From Sediminibacterium sp. FEMGT703S (GTDB lineage Bacteria > Bacteroidota > Bacteroidia > Chitinophagales > Chitinophagaceae): 64,000 bases of DNA. The position numbers were made by a program, and so were the translations under genes. The DNA is taken from contig PGCO01000013.1 of NCBI GenBank assembly GCA_002786355.1, forward strand, positions 466,196-530,195, read 5' to 3'. The notes beneath the pieces were generated by a model. It searched no databases and was not told the DNA's origin. It saw only the letters and a program-made list of their open reading frames with translations. The first letter of the stretch is position 1, and every line of letters begins with the position of its first letter. Positions 28,278 to 36,786 of the stretch are shown here, piece after piece.

Positions 28278-29801
28278 TTAATTGGTTAAAATATTTCCAG
28301 TCATTTGAGCAGGAATAGGTACTTCCATAAAAGTTAAAATAGTAGGTGCAATATCCGCTAATTTTCCTGGAACAAGCTGACCTTTCCAGGTTTTATCTAT
28401 AACAAATAATGGCACTGGATTGAGTGTATGCGCTGTATTAGGAGACCCATCCTCATTGATGATATAATCAGCATTACCATGATCTGCGGTTAAGAAAATA
28501 GTATAACCATGTTCAACTGCCAAAGTCACAATTTTTGAGACACAAGCATCCACCGTTTCAACTGCTTTAACAACTGCTTCAAAAACACCTGTATGACCTA
28601 CCATGTCGGCGTTAGCAAAATTTAAACAAATAAAATCGGCAGATTCGCCAGCAATTTCAGGTAAAATTTTTTCCGTTATTTCTGCAGCACTCATTTCAGG
28701 CTGTAAATCGTAGGTAGCCACTTTAGGAGACGGAGCCATGATTCTAGTCTCCCCTTCAAAAGGTTCTTCCCTACCACCACTAAAGAAAAAAGTTACGTGG
28801 GGATATTTCTCAGTTTCTGCAATCCTAATTTGTTTTTTTCCATGAGCAGCCAACACTTCTCCAATGGTATTGGTTAAATTATCATTTTCAAAAATTACAT
28901 TTACTCCTTTAAATGTTTGATCATACATGGTCATAGTTGTATAATGCAAATTCAATGGATGCATATTTTGTTCAGGAAACGCTTTCTGGGTAAGCACTTC
29001 AGTGATTTCCCTACAGCGATCGGTTCTGAAATTAAAGGCAATAACAATATCCCCTTCAGTTATTTGAGCTACTGGTTTTCCTTCTGGCTGGGTAATTACT
29101 GTAGGTAGAATAAATTCATCGGTAATTCCCTGATTATAACTCTCTTTAATAGCATCTGCAGCATTGAGCGCTTGATTACCTTTTGCATTTACTAAGCAAT
29201 GGTAAGCCAAAGCCACTCTTTCCCAACGCTTATCTCTATCCATTGCATAATATCTACCACTTACGGTTGCGATGGTTCCAACAGTCTTTTTAAGATGGGC
29301 TTCTACGTCTTGAATGTATCCTAATCCGCTTTTAGGATCGGTATCTCTTCCGTCGGTGAAAGCATGTATAAAAACATTACTTAGTCCCTGCTCTTGACAA
29401 ATAGAACAAATCGCTTTTAAATGATTGGTATGCGAGTGCACTCCACCATCACTTACCAAACCGAGTAAGTGAAGTTTTTTACCCGTTTGTTTTGCTTGTT
29501 GAATGGCGTCCAATAAAACTGAGTTTGTGGCCAAAGACCCATCTTTAACGGCAACATTAATTCTTTGCAATTCTTGGTACACAATTCTTCCTGCACCTAA
29601 ATTCAAATGACCAACCTCACTATTGCCCATTTGACCATCAGGAAGACCCACTTGTTCTCCGCAAGTTGTTAAAGTAGTATTCGGATAAGTGGAGTATAAG
29701 CTACTCACAAAAGGCACGTTGGCGTTTTGGATGGCATCAGCAGACTTAACTTGACCTAAACCCCATCCATCCATGATGATTAATATTACTTTTTTGCTCA
29801 T
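28278..29801 (-). CDS. gpmI: 2,3-bisphosphoglycerate-independent phosphoglycerate mutase
   Basis: The 507-residue Mn-dependent glycolytic/gluconeogenic enzyme interconverting 3- and 2-phosphoglycerate. An alkaline-phosphatase-fold domain carries Asp11 (in MDGWG) and the phosphorylated Ser61 (in GNSEVGHLN). The metal ligands toward the C-terminus include ADHGNAD and HTLNPVP. Typical length. It heads a three-gene operon with the heme-binding protein and a TonB receptor, an unexpected pairing. It starts 101 nt from the divergent DUF4783 gene. Confidence 0.98.
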   Translation of the reverse strand: MSKKVILIIMDGWGLGQVKSADAIQNANVPFVSSLYSTYPNTTLTTCGEQVGLPDGQMGNSEVGHLNLGAGRIVYQELQRINVAVKDGSLATNSVLLDAIQQAKQTGKKLHLLGLVSDGGVHSHTNHLKAICSICQEQGLSNVFIHAFTDGRDTDPKSGLGYIQDVEAHLKKTVGTIATVSGRYYAMDRDKRWERVALAYHCLVNAKGNQALNAADAIKESYNQGITDEFILPTVITQPEGKPVAQITEGDIVIAFNFRTDRCREITEVLTQKAFPEQNMHPLNLHYTTMTMYDQTFKGVNVIFENDNLTNTIGEVLAAHGKKQIRIAETEKYPHVTFFFSGGREEPFEGETRIMAPSPKVATYDLQPEMSAAEITEKILPEIAGESADFICLNFANADMVGHTGVFEAVVKAVETVDACVSKIVTLAVEHGYTIFLTADHGNADYIINEDGSPNTAHTLNPVPLFVIDKTWKGQLVPGKLADIAPTILTFMEVPIPAQMTGNILTN

Positions 29802-29902
29802 GCGTTAAAGTTAACCTATTTCTCATTCAGCTTTTGGCTGTACATTTATCAAATCGGTAAAAATGCCCATTTTTGGCATGATTATAGCACTTTTAAGCTA
29901 AA

Positions 29903-30295
29903 ATGGATTTTATGAAGCACTGGATCTTGAGCATTTGTTTTATTATCGCGGGCTTTGCAAACGCCAATGCGCAAACGGAAACAGATATGGTGGTTAGGGC
30001 ATTAAAAACGGCTAACCCAGATTTGATTACTACTTATCTAGACGATTATGTAGACATGAAGCTTTTAGACAAAGACGAAGTAAAGAATATGAGTAAGAAT
30101 CAGGCCGCTATGGCTTTAAAATTATTCTATTCAGACAATAATATTAAAGGGTTTGAAAAAGTATCCGATGGTGGTAAAGGCAATTTAGTTTACATACTAG
30201 GAAAATTAACTACATCTGGTAAAAGTTACAGCATTACTGTGCAGCTAAAGCAAAAGAACGGGACCCTTTATATTATCACTATGCGAATTAGCTAA
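29903..30295 (+). CDS. DUF4783 family secreted protein
   Basis: A 130-residue protein with a signal peptide (MKHWILSICFIIAGFANANAQ; the ATG at 29912 is an equally good start). The mature domain of about 105 residues is an NTF2-like alpha+beta fold by appearance (VVRALKTANPDLITTYLDDYVDM, then beta strands ending in TLYIITMRIS), matching DUF4783. In this phylum these genes are typically upstream of nadC, as here (9 nt). Role unknown; it acts in the periplasm. Confidence 0.85.
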   Translation: MDFMKHWILSICFIIAGFANANAQTETDMVVRALKTANPDLITTYLDDYVDMKLLDKDEVKNMSKNQAAMALKLFYSDNNIKGFEKVSDGGKGNLVYILGKLTTSGKSYSITVQLKQKNGTLYIITMRIS

Positions 30296-30304
30296 AAAGC
30301 ATTT

Positions 30305-31168
30305 ATGAACTCATTTGATATTGCCTTATCTCATCTTGTTAATCAAGCAATAAAAGAAGATATTGGAAGTGGAGATCATTCCACTTTAAGTTGTATTCCT
30401 ATTACCCAAAAAGGGAAGGCGGTACTCAAAATAAAAGAGGGCGGTATTCTCGCTGGAATTGAAGTTGCAAAAAAGATTTTCAACCAATTAGAGCCGGACA
30501 GTTGTTTTACTGCATTTAAAAAAGATGGAGACAAGATTCAACCAGGTGAAATTGCATTTGAAATTACTGCTTTAGTACACACAATCCTTAAAGGGGAAAG
30601 GTTGGTTTTAAACTGCATGCAAAGAATGAGTGGCATTGCTACTTTAACAAATAGTTACACTAGTTTATTAAAAGGTTACCATACCCGATTATTAGACACG
30701 AGAAAAACAACACCCAATTTTAGATTGCTCGAAAAAGAAGCGGTCAAAATTGGGGGAGGCATCAACCATCGTTTTGGTTTATACGATATGATTATGCTTA
30801 AAGACAATCATATTGATTATTGCGGCGGAATTATAAAAGCCATCGATAAAGCTTACGACTATTCCTCTAATTTAGAAAATCCACTTAAAATTGAAGTTGA
30901 GACCAGAAATCTAGAAGACGTTCAGCTAATCTGTGATCATGCTATAGACAAAGTTGACCGGGTCATGTTAGACAACTTTAGTCCGAATTTGGTGGCTGAA
31001 GCACTAACATTAATTAATGGCAAAATAGAGACAGAAGCGAGCGGCGGCATTAATCAATCAAATATCCAAGAATATGCTCAAACTGGTGTTGACTATGTTA
31101 GTGTTGGAGGGTTAATTCATCAGGCCCAAAGCATCGATTTAAGTTTAAAAGCCTCATTCGTGAAATAA
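30305..31168 (+). CDS. nadC: Nicotinate-nucleotide pyrophosphorylase (carboxylating)
   Basis: A 287-residue quinolinate phosphoribosyltransferase making nicotinate mononucleotide in de novo NAD synthesis. Visible motifs are EDIGSGDHST, LNCMQRMSGIAT, LLDTRKTTPNFR, the basic KIGGGINHRFGLYD and the C-terminal EASGGI and YVSVGGL, which bind phosphoribosyl pyrophosphate. It follows a DUF4783 gene by 9 nt. Together with nadE at 41.5 kb the window holds two separate NAD-synthesis genes; nadA and nadB are not present. Confidence 0.97.
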   Translation: MNSFDIALSHLVNQAIKEDIGSGDHSTLSCIPITQKGKAVLKIKEGGILAGIEVAKKIFNQLEPDSCFTAFKKDGDKIQPGEIAFEITALVHTILKGERLVLNCMQRMSGIATLTNSYTSLLKGYHTRLLDTRKTTPNFRLLEKEAVKIGGGINHRFGLYDMIMLKDNHIDYCGGIIKAIDKAYDYSSNLENPLKIEVETRNLEDVQLICDHAIDKVDRVMLDNFSPNLVAEALTLINGKIETEASGGINQSNIQEYAQTGVDYVSVGGLIHQAQSIDLSLKASFVK

Positions 31169-31186
31169 ATAACTGCGTAGAAAAAA

Positions 31187-31210
31187 AATGCTAAAAATAG
31201 CGTGCTTTTT
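31187..31210 (+). terminator. Weak terminator-like hairpin after nadC
   Basis: A short stem ATGCTA/TAGCGT (one G-U pair; loop AAAA) followed by GCTTTTTT, 18 nt after the nadC stop. The stem is only about 6 bp, so termination would be partial. Confidence 0.4.
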
Positions 31211-31237
31211 TAGTATTTTGCTTATATAAACTTATTC

Positions 31238-33145
31238 GTGAAAAATGAATGCAATAAGGTTTTAATGCTTGTATGCATTAGCCTCTTTTTCTTTACTGTA
31301 CCCAAATTATACGCACAATCTTTTGCAAAAGACAGTATTGAAAACCTGATTGCAAAAAAAGGTTCAGCGATTGAGCGCATTCAATTCTTAAATACGCTTG
31401 GGGAACAATTAGCAGATAAAAATACCCATTTAGCTGCTGAATTTGCAAATAGAGCTTTGCTTGAATCAGAAAAATTAAATCTCTCTAAAGAAAAAGGCAA
31501 AGCACTCAATAATATAGCTTGGGTAAAATATCGAAAAGGTGATTTCTCAGCCGCTTTTGCTTATAGTACAAAGGCTTTAAAGTGGAATGACTCTATTAAA
31601 AATCTACCACAATTGGCTGCCTCTTATAGATGTCTTGCATCTGTATATAACTCACAAGGAAACATACAAAAATCAATTGACTTTTTTTTAAAAGACCTAA
31701 CATTGCACAGTCAGTTGCAAGACCAAAAAAGCATTGGAAGAGCATTGAATAACCTTTCTTTTACGTTTATTAGAGGAAATGTATTAGACAGTGCAAAAAT
31801 TTACACTGCAAAAGCAATCTCTTTCAATCAAAAGTTAAAAGACTACTATCTTATTTCATTTGCATACAGAAATGCGGGTGATTTGGCTGTAAAAAGAAAA
31901 ATCAAGGATACTGCTATATCCCTTTTTGAGCGTTCGTATTACAATGCTAAACAAGCCAATAGCATACAAATGCAGCTAACTGCCTTATACCGGATTGGCA
32001 GGGAATTAAACAATGAAAAGAAATATGCTGAATCTATCCATTATTTAGAAAAAGCCTTAGACTTAGGCATCACAATGGGGGCTAAATCTGAAACAGCATT
32101 AATTTACAGTTTGTTAGCGGTTGCTTACGATGGAATTGGGAATTACAAAGAAGCATACAGGGTACAAAAACAATTTAGCTATTTAAATGACTCATTATAC
32201 CAAGAAAGAAGCCGATCAAAACTTGCTGAAATGCAAGCAGAATTTGAGGCTGAGAAAAAGGAATCTGAAATTAATCAATTGAAGTATGAAAGGGAACAAC
32301 AAATAGCTTCAAACCAAAAAAAGAACTTATTAAATTTTTCATTACTGATTACATTGATTGTGATTATTTTAATGATGTTGGTTATTTGGAGAAAAAACAA
32401 ATACAAAACAGCAACCAACCTTTTATTAGAATCTCAAAAAAAGGAATTAGAAGAAACCATTTTATTAAAAGACAAAGTATTCTCTATAATTTCTCATGAT
32501 TTACGATCTCCCATTGCATCTTTGAATGCGGTATTACCCCTGCTTGATCCAGAAACATTAGACCATGAAACCTATCAGGAACTAAAAAATAATTTATCAA
32601 AACAATTACAAAACTTAAACTACGTCTTAGATAATTTATTGATTTGGTCAAGATCTAGGATCAGTGGGGTTGCACAGCCAGAATTAAAAGAAATCAATCT
32701 CAATAAACAAGCCGGTATATCCGTATCGCTTTTAAGTGGGCTTGCGGAACAAAAGAAAATTACCATAAACAACCTTATTGAGCATTCATTATCGGTAAGT
32801 GCAGATCCCCAACACTATGATATCCTAATTCGAAATATCCTTTTAAATTCCATAAAATTCACCAATGAAAATGGGCTAATCCGACTATTTAGCAAAACAG
32901 AAAATAATCAAATTGCCATTTGTATTGAAGACAACGGTGTTGGTATGAACCCCGATCAAGTAAATCGCTTATTTCAACTTAAAACCCATTTTACTACACT
33001 TGGGACCCAAAAAGAAAAAGGAACCGGACTTGGTCTATTAATTTGTGCAGAATATGCTGCTATTAACAATTGGAGCATAAAAGTGAACAGCGAAATTGGA
33101 AAGGGTACAGTATTTTCGCTTATTCTTTCAAAAACAAATGCATGA
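31238..33145 (+). CDS. TPR-containing sensor histidine kinase
   Basis: A 635-residue membrane kinase. An N-terminal signal/anchor (MLVCISLFFFTV) is followed by TPR repeats (about residues 45-310) in the periplasm. A coiled coil (about 320-355) leads to one transmembrane span (about 362-381), then HisKA with the phosphoacceptor His420 in FSIISHDLRSP, and HATPase_c with EDNGVGM and GTGLGL. The start is GTG 31238 or ATG 31265; both keep the signal segment. No response regulator is adjacent, so it is an orphan kinase or acts on a remote partner. It shares an ATGA overlap with the SUI1-like gene. Confidence 0.9.
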   Translation: MKNECNKVLMLVCISLFFFTVPKLYAQSFAKDSIENLIAKKGSAIERIQFLNTLGEQLADKNTHLAAEFANRALLESEKLNLSKEKGKALNNIAWVKYRKGDFSAAFAYSTKALKWNDSIKNLPQLAASYRCLASVYNSQGNIQKSIDFFLKDLTLHSQLQDQKSIGRALNNLSFTFIRGNVLDSAKIYTAKAISFNQKLKDYYLISFAYRNAGDLAVKRKIKDTAISLFERSYYNAKQANSIQMQLTALYRIGRELNNEKKYAESIHYLEKALDLGITMGAKSETALIYSLLAVAYDGIGNYKEAYRVQKQFSYLNDSLYQERSRSKLAEMQAEFEAEKKESEINQLKYEREQQIASNQKKNLLNFSLLITLIVIILMMLVIWRKNKYKTATNLLLESQKKELEETILLKDKVFSIISHDLRSPIASLNAVLPLLDPETLDHETYQELKNNLSKQLQNLNYVLDNLLIWSRSRISGVAQPELKEINLNKQAGISVSLLSGLAEQKKITINNLIEHSLSVSADPQHYDILIRNILLNSIKFTNENGLIRLFSKTENNQIAICIEDNGVGMNPDQVNRLFQLKTHFTTLGTQKEKGTGLGLLICAEYAAINNWSIKVNSEIGKGTVFSLILSKTNA

Positions 33146-33486
33146 GTAAGAAAAATATAGCGGATCAGGCTGGTTTTGTTTACAGCACAGATCCCAACTT
33201 TCAATTTAAAAGATCATCAGACGAGGCATTAGTAACCTTAGAGCCAGCCAAACAAAATCTAGTTATACAGTTAGACAAAAAACAAAGAGGAGGAAAAACA
33301 GTCACTTTAATCACTGGATTTTCGGGTACAGAAAATGATCTTGAAGTGCTTGCTAAACAATTAAAGAATTTCTGCGGAACAGGTGGTAGTGCTAAAGATG
33401 GAGAGGCCATTGTTCAAGGAGATCAGCGAGACAAAGTGTTGCTTTGGTTACAAAAAAACGGCTATATCAAAAGCAAAAAAAAATAG
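33142..33486 (+). CDS. SUI1/YciH-family translation factor-like protein
   Basis: A 114-residue protein. The C-terminal half (about residues 45-112) is a SUI1 domain with QRGGKTVTLITGF, the ENDLEVLAKQLKNFCGTGGSAKDG block and a basic tail. In archaea and eukaryotes SUI1 is eIF1; in bacteria YciH-type proteins are accessory and are reported to affect start-site fidelity. The start ATG at 33142 overlaps the stop of the histidine-kinase gene (ATGA), implying translational coupling. A longer in-frame start lies inside the kinase gene and is unlikely. Confidence 0.92.
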   Translation: MSKKNIADQAGFVYSTDPNFQFKRSSDEALVTLEPAKQNLVIQLDKKQRGGKTVTLITGFSGTENDLEVLAKQLKNFCGTGGSAKDGEAIVQGDQRDKVLLWLQKNGYIKSKKK

Positions 33487-33568
33487 GACAGAATGAAATT
33501 AAAATATATTGAAAAAAATATTCTAACTTACTGTCTTTCTAAAACTTTTCATTCAAACTAATACCATC

Positions 33569-34177
33569 ATGGCAAAAGCAAGTAAAAAGAAAGCCGCTAA
33601 AAAAGCAGCTCCTAAAAAAGCAGCCAAAAAAGTAGCCCCTAAAAAAGCGGTTAAAAAAGCTGCTCCAGCAAAAAAAGCTGCTCCCAAAAAAGCCGCTCCA
33701 AAGAAAGCCGCTAAAAAAGTAGCTCCTAAAAAAGCCGTAAAAAAGGCTACTCCTGCTAAAAAAGCAGCTCCTAAAAAAGCCGTAAAAAAAGCTGCACCTG
33801 CGAAAAAAGCCGCTCCCAAAAAAGCTGCTCCAAAGAAAGCGGTTAAAAAAGCTGCTCCGGCAAAAAAAGTAGCCCCTAAAAAAGCTACCCCTGCTAAAAA
33901 AGTAGCGCCTAAAAAAGCTGCACCTGCGAAAAAAGCCGCCCCAGCAAAAAAAGTAGCCCCTAAAAAAGCTGCCCCTGCTAAGAAAGTTGCACCAGTTAAA
34001 AAACCAGCTGTTAAAAAACCAGCTGTTAAAAAACCAGTTAAAAAAGTGGCTCCTGTAGCAGCACCTGTAGCACCTGTAGCGCCTGTAGCTCCAGAAATGC
34101 CGGTTGCCGAAACAGTTGTAGTAGAAGCTCCTACGCTATTTACTCCTGAAACACCTAGTTCAGAAAACAACGATTAA
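33569..34177 (+). CDS. Histone-H1-like Lys/Ala/Pro-rich protein
   Basis: A 202-residue, extremely basic, repetitive protein. Residues 1-160 are built from degenerate units of the type KKAAPAKKA and KKVAPKKA, like the C-terminal tail of eukaryotic H1 and bacterial H1-like (Hc1/BphE-like) proteins. The last 40 residues are Val/Ala/Pro-rich and then acidic (PVAPEMPVAE... ETPSSENND). It should bind DNA or RNA non-specifically. The repeat is reflected in the DNA (GCTCCTAAAAAAGC-like units), so the copy number could vary by slippage. A 205-residue antisense frame is only a shadow of this composition. Confidence 0.85.
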   Translation: MAKASKKKAAKKAAPKKAAKKVAPKKAVKKAAPAKKAAPKKAAPKKAAKKVAPKKAVKKATPAKKAAPKKAVKKAAPAKKAAPKKAAPKKAVKKAAPAKKVAPKKATPAKKVAPKKAAPAKKAAPAKKVAPKKAAPAKKVAPVKKPAVKKPAVKKPVKKVAPVAAPVAPVAPVAPEMPVAETVVVEAPTLFTPETPSSENND

Positions 34178-34199
34178 GTTTTAACAGTCTTAATAATAT

Positions 34200-34240
34200 G
34201 GCCCTGTTTTTATTTTATAAGAGCAGGGTCTTTTATTTTG
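34200..34240 (+). terminator. Terminator after the histone-H1-like gene
   Basis: A 7-bp stem GGCCCTG/CAGGGTC (34200-34206 and 34224-34230, one G-U pair) with a 17-nt AT-rich loop, followed by TTTTATTTTG. It lies 23 nt after the stop codon and 32 nt before the metalloprotease start. Confidence 0.65.
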
Positions 34241-34271
34241 TATTCATCCCAACGATTTTAATATAGTTCTT

Positions 34272-36677
34272 ATGAAAAAATGGAGCTTTCTTTTTATTTG
34301 TTTTTTTGCTATAGCTGCTCGTGCCCAGAATATTGGAAGCATTGCAGAAAAAACAAAATCCATGAAAAAAATGGAAGGTTTTTTCCCTTTTTGGTATGAT
34401 GCCAATAACGGGAAAATATGGTTATTAGTAAACCAATTAAACACAGAATTTTTATACGTAAATAGCTTACCTGCAGGCCTAGGATCGAATGATATTGGGC
34501 TAGACAGAGGACAAATAGGGAACACACGCATTGTCTATTTTCATAAAGTAGGTAAAAAATTATTACTCATACAACCCAACTACGATTATAGGGCAAGTTC
34601 TACTGATATACAAGAGCAGAAAGCAGTAGCAGAATCATTTGCATCATCAGCAATTGCATCATTCAATATTGAAGCAGAAGAAAATGGTACTTACCTAGTA
34701 GATTTAAATGCATTTTTAATTAGAGACGCGCATGGTGTTGCAGATAAAATTAGAAGCATGCGTCAAGGAAGCTATACTTTTAATGAAGCAAGGTCTGCCA
34801 TCTATATCAACAACACTAGAAACTTTCCGTTGAATTCAGAGTTTGAAGCAATGATTAGTTTTGTAGGTGGGGCAGATGCAGGCAGATTGGTGAGAGCAGT
34901 TAGTCCTTCAACAGAAGCGATTACATTAAGAATGCATCACTCATTTGTACAGTTACCCGACAATCAATTTAAGCCGCGTAAATATGATATCAGAAGCGGT
35001 TATTTTGGGAAAACCTATTATGATTACAGTAGTGATTTTACAGAACCCATTCAACAAATGGTGATAGCCAAACATCGCTTGTTTAAAAAAGATCCTACTG
35101 CTGCTATAAGTGAACCCGTAAAGCCAATTGTATACTATCTAGACAATGGCACTCCTGAACCTATTCGTTCTGCCTTATTAGATGGGGCAAAATGGTGGAA
35201 CCAAGCTTATGAAGCAGCTGGGTTTAAAAATGCATTTATTGTAAAAGTATTGCCCGATTCTGCAGACCCAATGGACATTCGTTACAATATGATTAATTGG
35301 GTGCATCGATCTACCAGGGGTTGGAGTTATGGAGCTTCCGTTACCGATCCCCGAACGGGAGAAATCATTAAAGGTCAAGTAACGCTGGGGTCATTAAGGG
35401 TTAGACAAGACTATTTAATTTTTACTGGATTACTCTCCCCGTATGAAACAGGAAAGCCTGTTCCGCCAACGATGAGAGAAGCGGCTTTGCAAAGACTAAG
35501 ACAATTGTCTGCCCACGAAATAGGCCACACGCTTGGCTTACAGCACAACTACGCATCTAGTGTAAACAATCGTGCTTCAGTCATGGACTATCCGCATCCT
35601 GCTGTTTTTATTAATGCAAAAGGAGCCATCGATTTTAGCAAAGTTTATACAAATGAAATTGGAGAATGGGATAAACGTGCCATTATGTATGGTTATAGTC
35701 ATTTCCCCAATGGCACTGACGAAACTGCTGCACTGAATAAACTATTAGAAGAAAATCAACAGAAAGGTTTATTATTCATTGCTGATGCAGATGCTAGAGC
35801 TGTGAGTGGATTTCATCCAGATGCCCATTTATGGGATAACGATAGCGATCCAGTTACAGAACTCAACAATGTATTAGCAGTTAGGCAAAAAGCATTGGAC
35901 CAGTTTTCTGAAGCGGCTATCCGCCCCAATACGCCAATGAGTACTTTAGAAGATGTTTTGGTGCCTGTGTACAATTATCATCGCTATCAAGCGGAAGCGG
36001 TGAGTAAATTAATTGGAGGCATGTATTATAGTTACAATGTTAGAGGAGACAAACAGGTTCAACCGACTGTTTTGCCTGCAGCAACTCAACTTAAAGCCTT
36101 GAATGCGATGCTTAAAACACTCTCTCCAAGTGTATTAACATTGCCCAATAGAATTGTACAAATGATCCCTCCCAGACCACCAATGTACAATGGAGTTGGA
36201 GAAGTTTTTCCAAAAAGAACAGGAATGAGTTTTGATCCATTGGCAGCTGCGGAAGCACTTTCTCATTTTGAATTATCTTTTTTATTTAATGCAGAGCGTG
36301 CCAATCGTTTGGTACAATTGAAAGCAATGGCTGGTACCCCAGGCTGGGATGACGTACTAGATGCAATTATCAATGCTACTTGGAAAGCCGCACCAGAAAA
36401 GGGTTTGGCAAGAGAAGTTCAAAAACAAACCCAACAAATGGCATTAACTTGGCTATTAGCATTAAGTCAAAATGAGCAAGCGAATTATGCAGTTCAATCC
36501 ATCTGTTATAACCGTTTAGCATTATTGAAAAAGTATGCAGAGAGTATGGTAAAAGCCGGAACAGATATTGCGCATTTCGGATATGCCATAGAAAGAATAA
36601 ACAATCCCAAAGAAATCAGTCTACCAGAACATAAAGAGATTCCCCCAGGCGCACCGATTGGTTGCGATTGGAATTAA
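34272..36677 (+). CDS. Secreted zinc metalloprotease (HExxHxxGxxH)
   Basis: An 801-residue protein with a signal peptide (MKKWSFLFICFFAIAARAQ). The zinc site is His415-Glu416-x-x-His419-x-x-Gly422-x-x-His425 within SAHEIGHTLGLQH, and MDYPHP about 25 residues later is the Met-turn, so it is a metzincin-type peptidase. The family is the DUF5117/DUF4953-type zinc-dependent metalloprotease common in Bacteroidota. An N-terminal region of about 290 residues precedes the catalytic domain, and a helical region of about 300 follows. It acts in the periplasm or outside. Natural substrate unknown. Confidence 0.92.
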   Translation: MKKWSFLFICFFAIAARAQNIGSIAEKTKSMKKMEGFFPFWYDANNGKIWLLVNQLNTEFLYVNSLPAGLGSNDIGLDRGQIGNTRIVYFHKVGKKLLLIQPNYDYRASSTDIQEQKAVAESFASSAIASFNIEAEENGTYLVDLNAFLIRDAHGVADKIRSMRQGSYTFNEARSAIYINNTRNFPLNSEFEAMISFVGGADAGRLVRAVSPSTEAITLRMHHSFVQLPDNQFKPRKYDIRSGYFGKTYYDYSSDFTEPIQQMVIAKHRLFKKDPTAAISEPVKPIVYYLDNGTPEPIRSALLDGAKWWNQAYEAAGFKNAFIVKVLPDSADPMDIRYNMINWVHRSTRGWSYGASVTDPRTGEIIKGQVTLGSLRVRQDYLIFTGLLSPYETGKPVPPTMREAALQRLRQLSAHEIGHTLGLQHNYASSVNNRASVMDYPHPAVFINAKGAIDFSKVYTNEIGEWDKRAIMYGYSHFPNGTDETAALNKLLEENQQKGLLFIADADARAVSGFHPDAHLWDNDSDPVTELNNVLAVRQKALDQFSEAAIRPNTPMSTLEDVLVPVYNYHRYQAEAVSKLIGGMYYSYNVRGDKQVQPTVLPAATQLKALNAMLKTLSPSVLTLPNRIVQMIPPRPPMYNGVGEVFPKRTGMSFDPLAAAEALSHFELSFLFNAERANRLVQLKAMAGTPGWDDVLDAIINATWKAAPEKGLAREVQKQTQQMALTWLLALSQNEQANYAVQSICYNRLALLKKYAESMVKAGTDIAHFGYAIERINNPKEISLPEHKEIPPGAPIGCDWN

Positions 36678-36701
36678 TGAACACTATAATTTACTAGACA
36701 C

Positions 36702-36732
36702 AAAAAAACCTCACTAAACGTGAGGTTTTTTA
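36702..36732. terminator. Bidirectional terminator between metalloprotease and E2 genes
   Basis: Stem AAAAAACCTCAC/GTGAGGTTTTTT with a 5-nt loop TAAAC. The symmetrical A/T runs make it a good intrinsic terminator on both strands. It serves the metalloprotease (plus) and the E2 gene (minus), which converge here. Confidence 0.85.
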
Positions 36733-36786
36733 TTTTCTGAATGTCTCCTATTAATATAGCGACACACTCAATATATTTTCGCAAAA

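Noticed and set aside
33569..34030. Regular DNA repeats suggesting a CRISPR array or tandem repeat locus
   Set aside because: The repeats keep a single reading frame, vary by silent and conservative changes, and have no unique spacers.
33553..34170. Long open frame antisense to the histone-H1-like gene (hydrophobic GATFLAGAAF-like repeats)
   Set aside because: Its sequence is the exact complement of Lys/Ala/Pro codons; the plus-strand protein has family support and a terminator, while the antisense frame has no start context.
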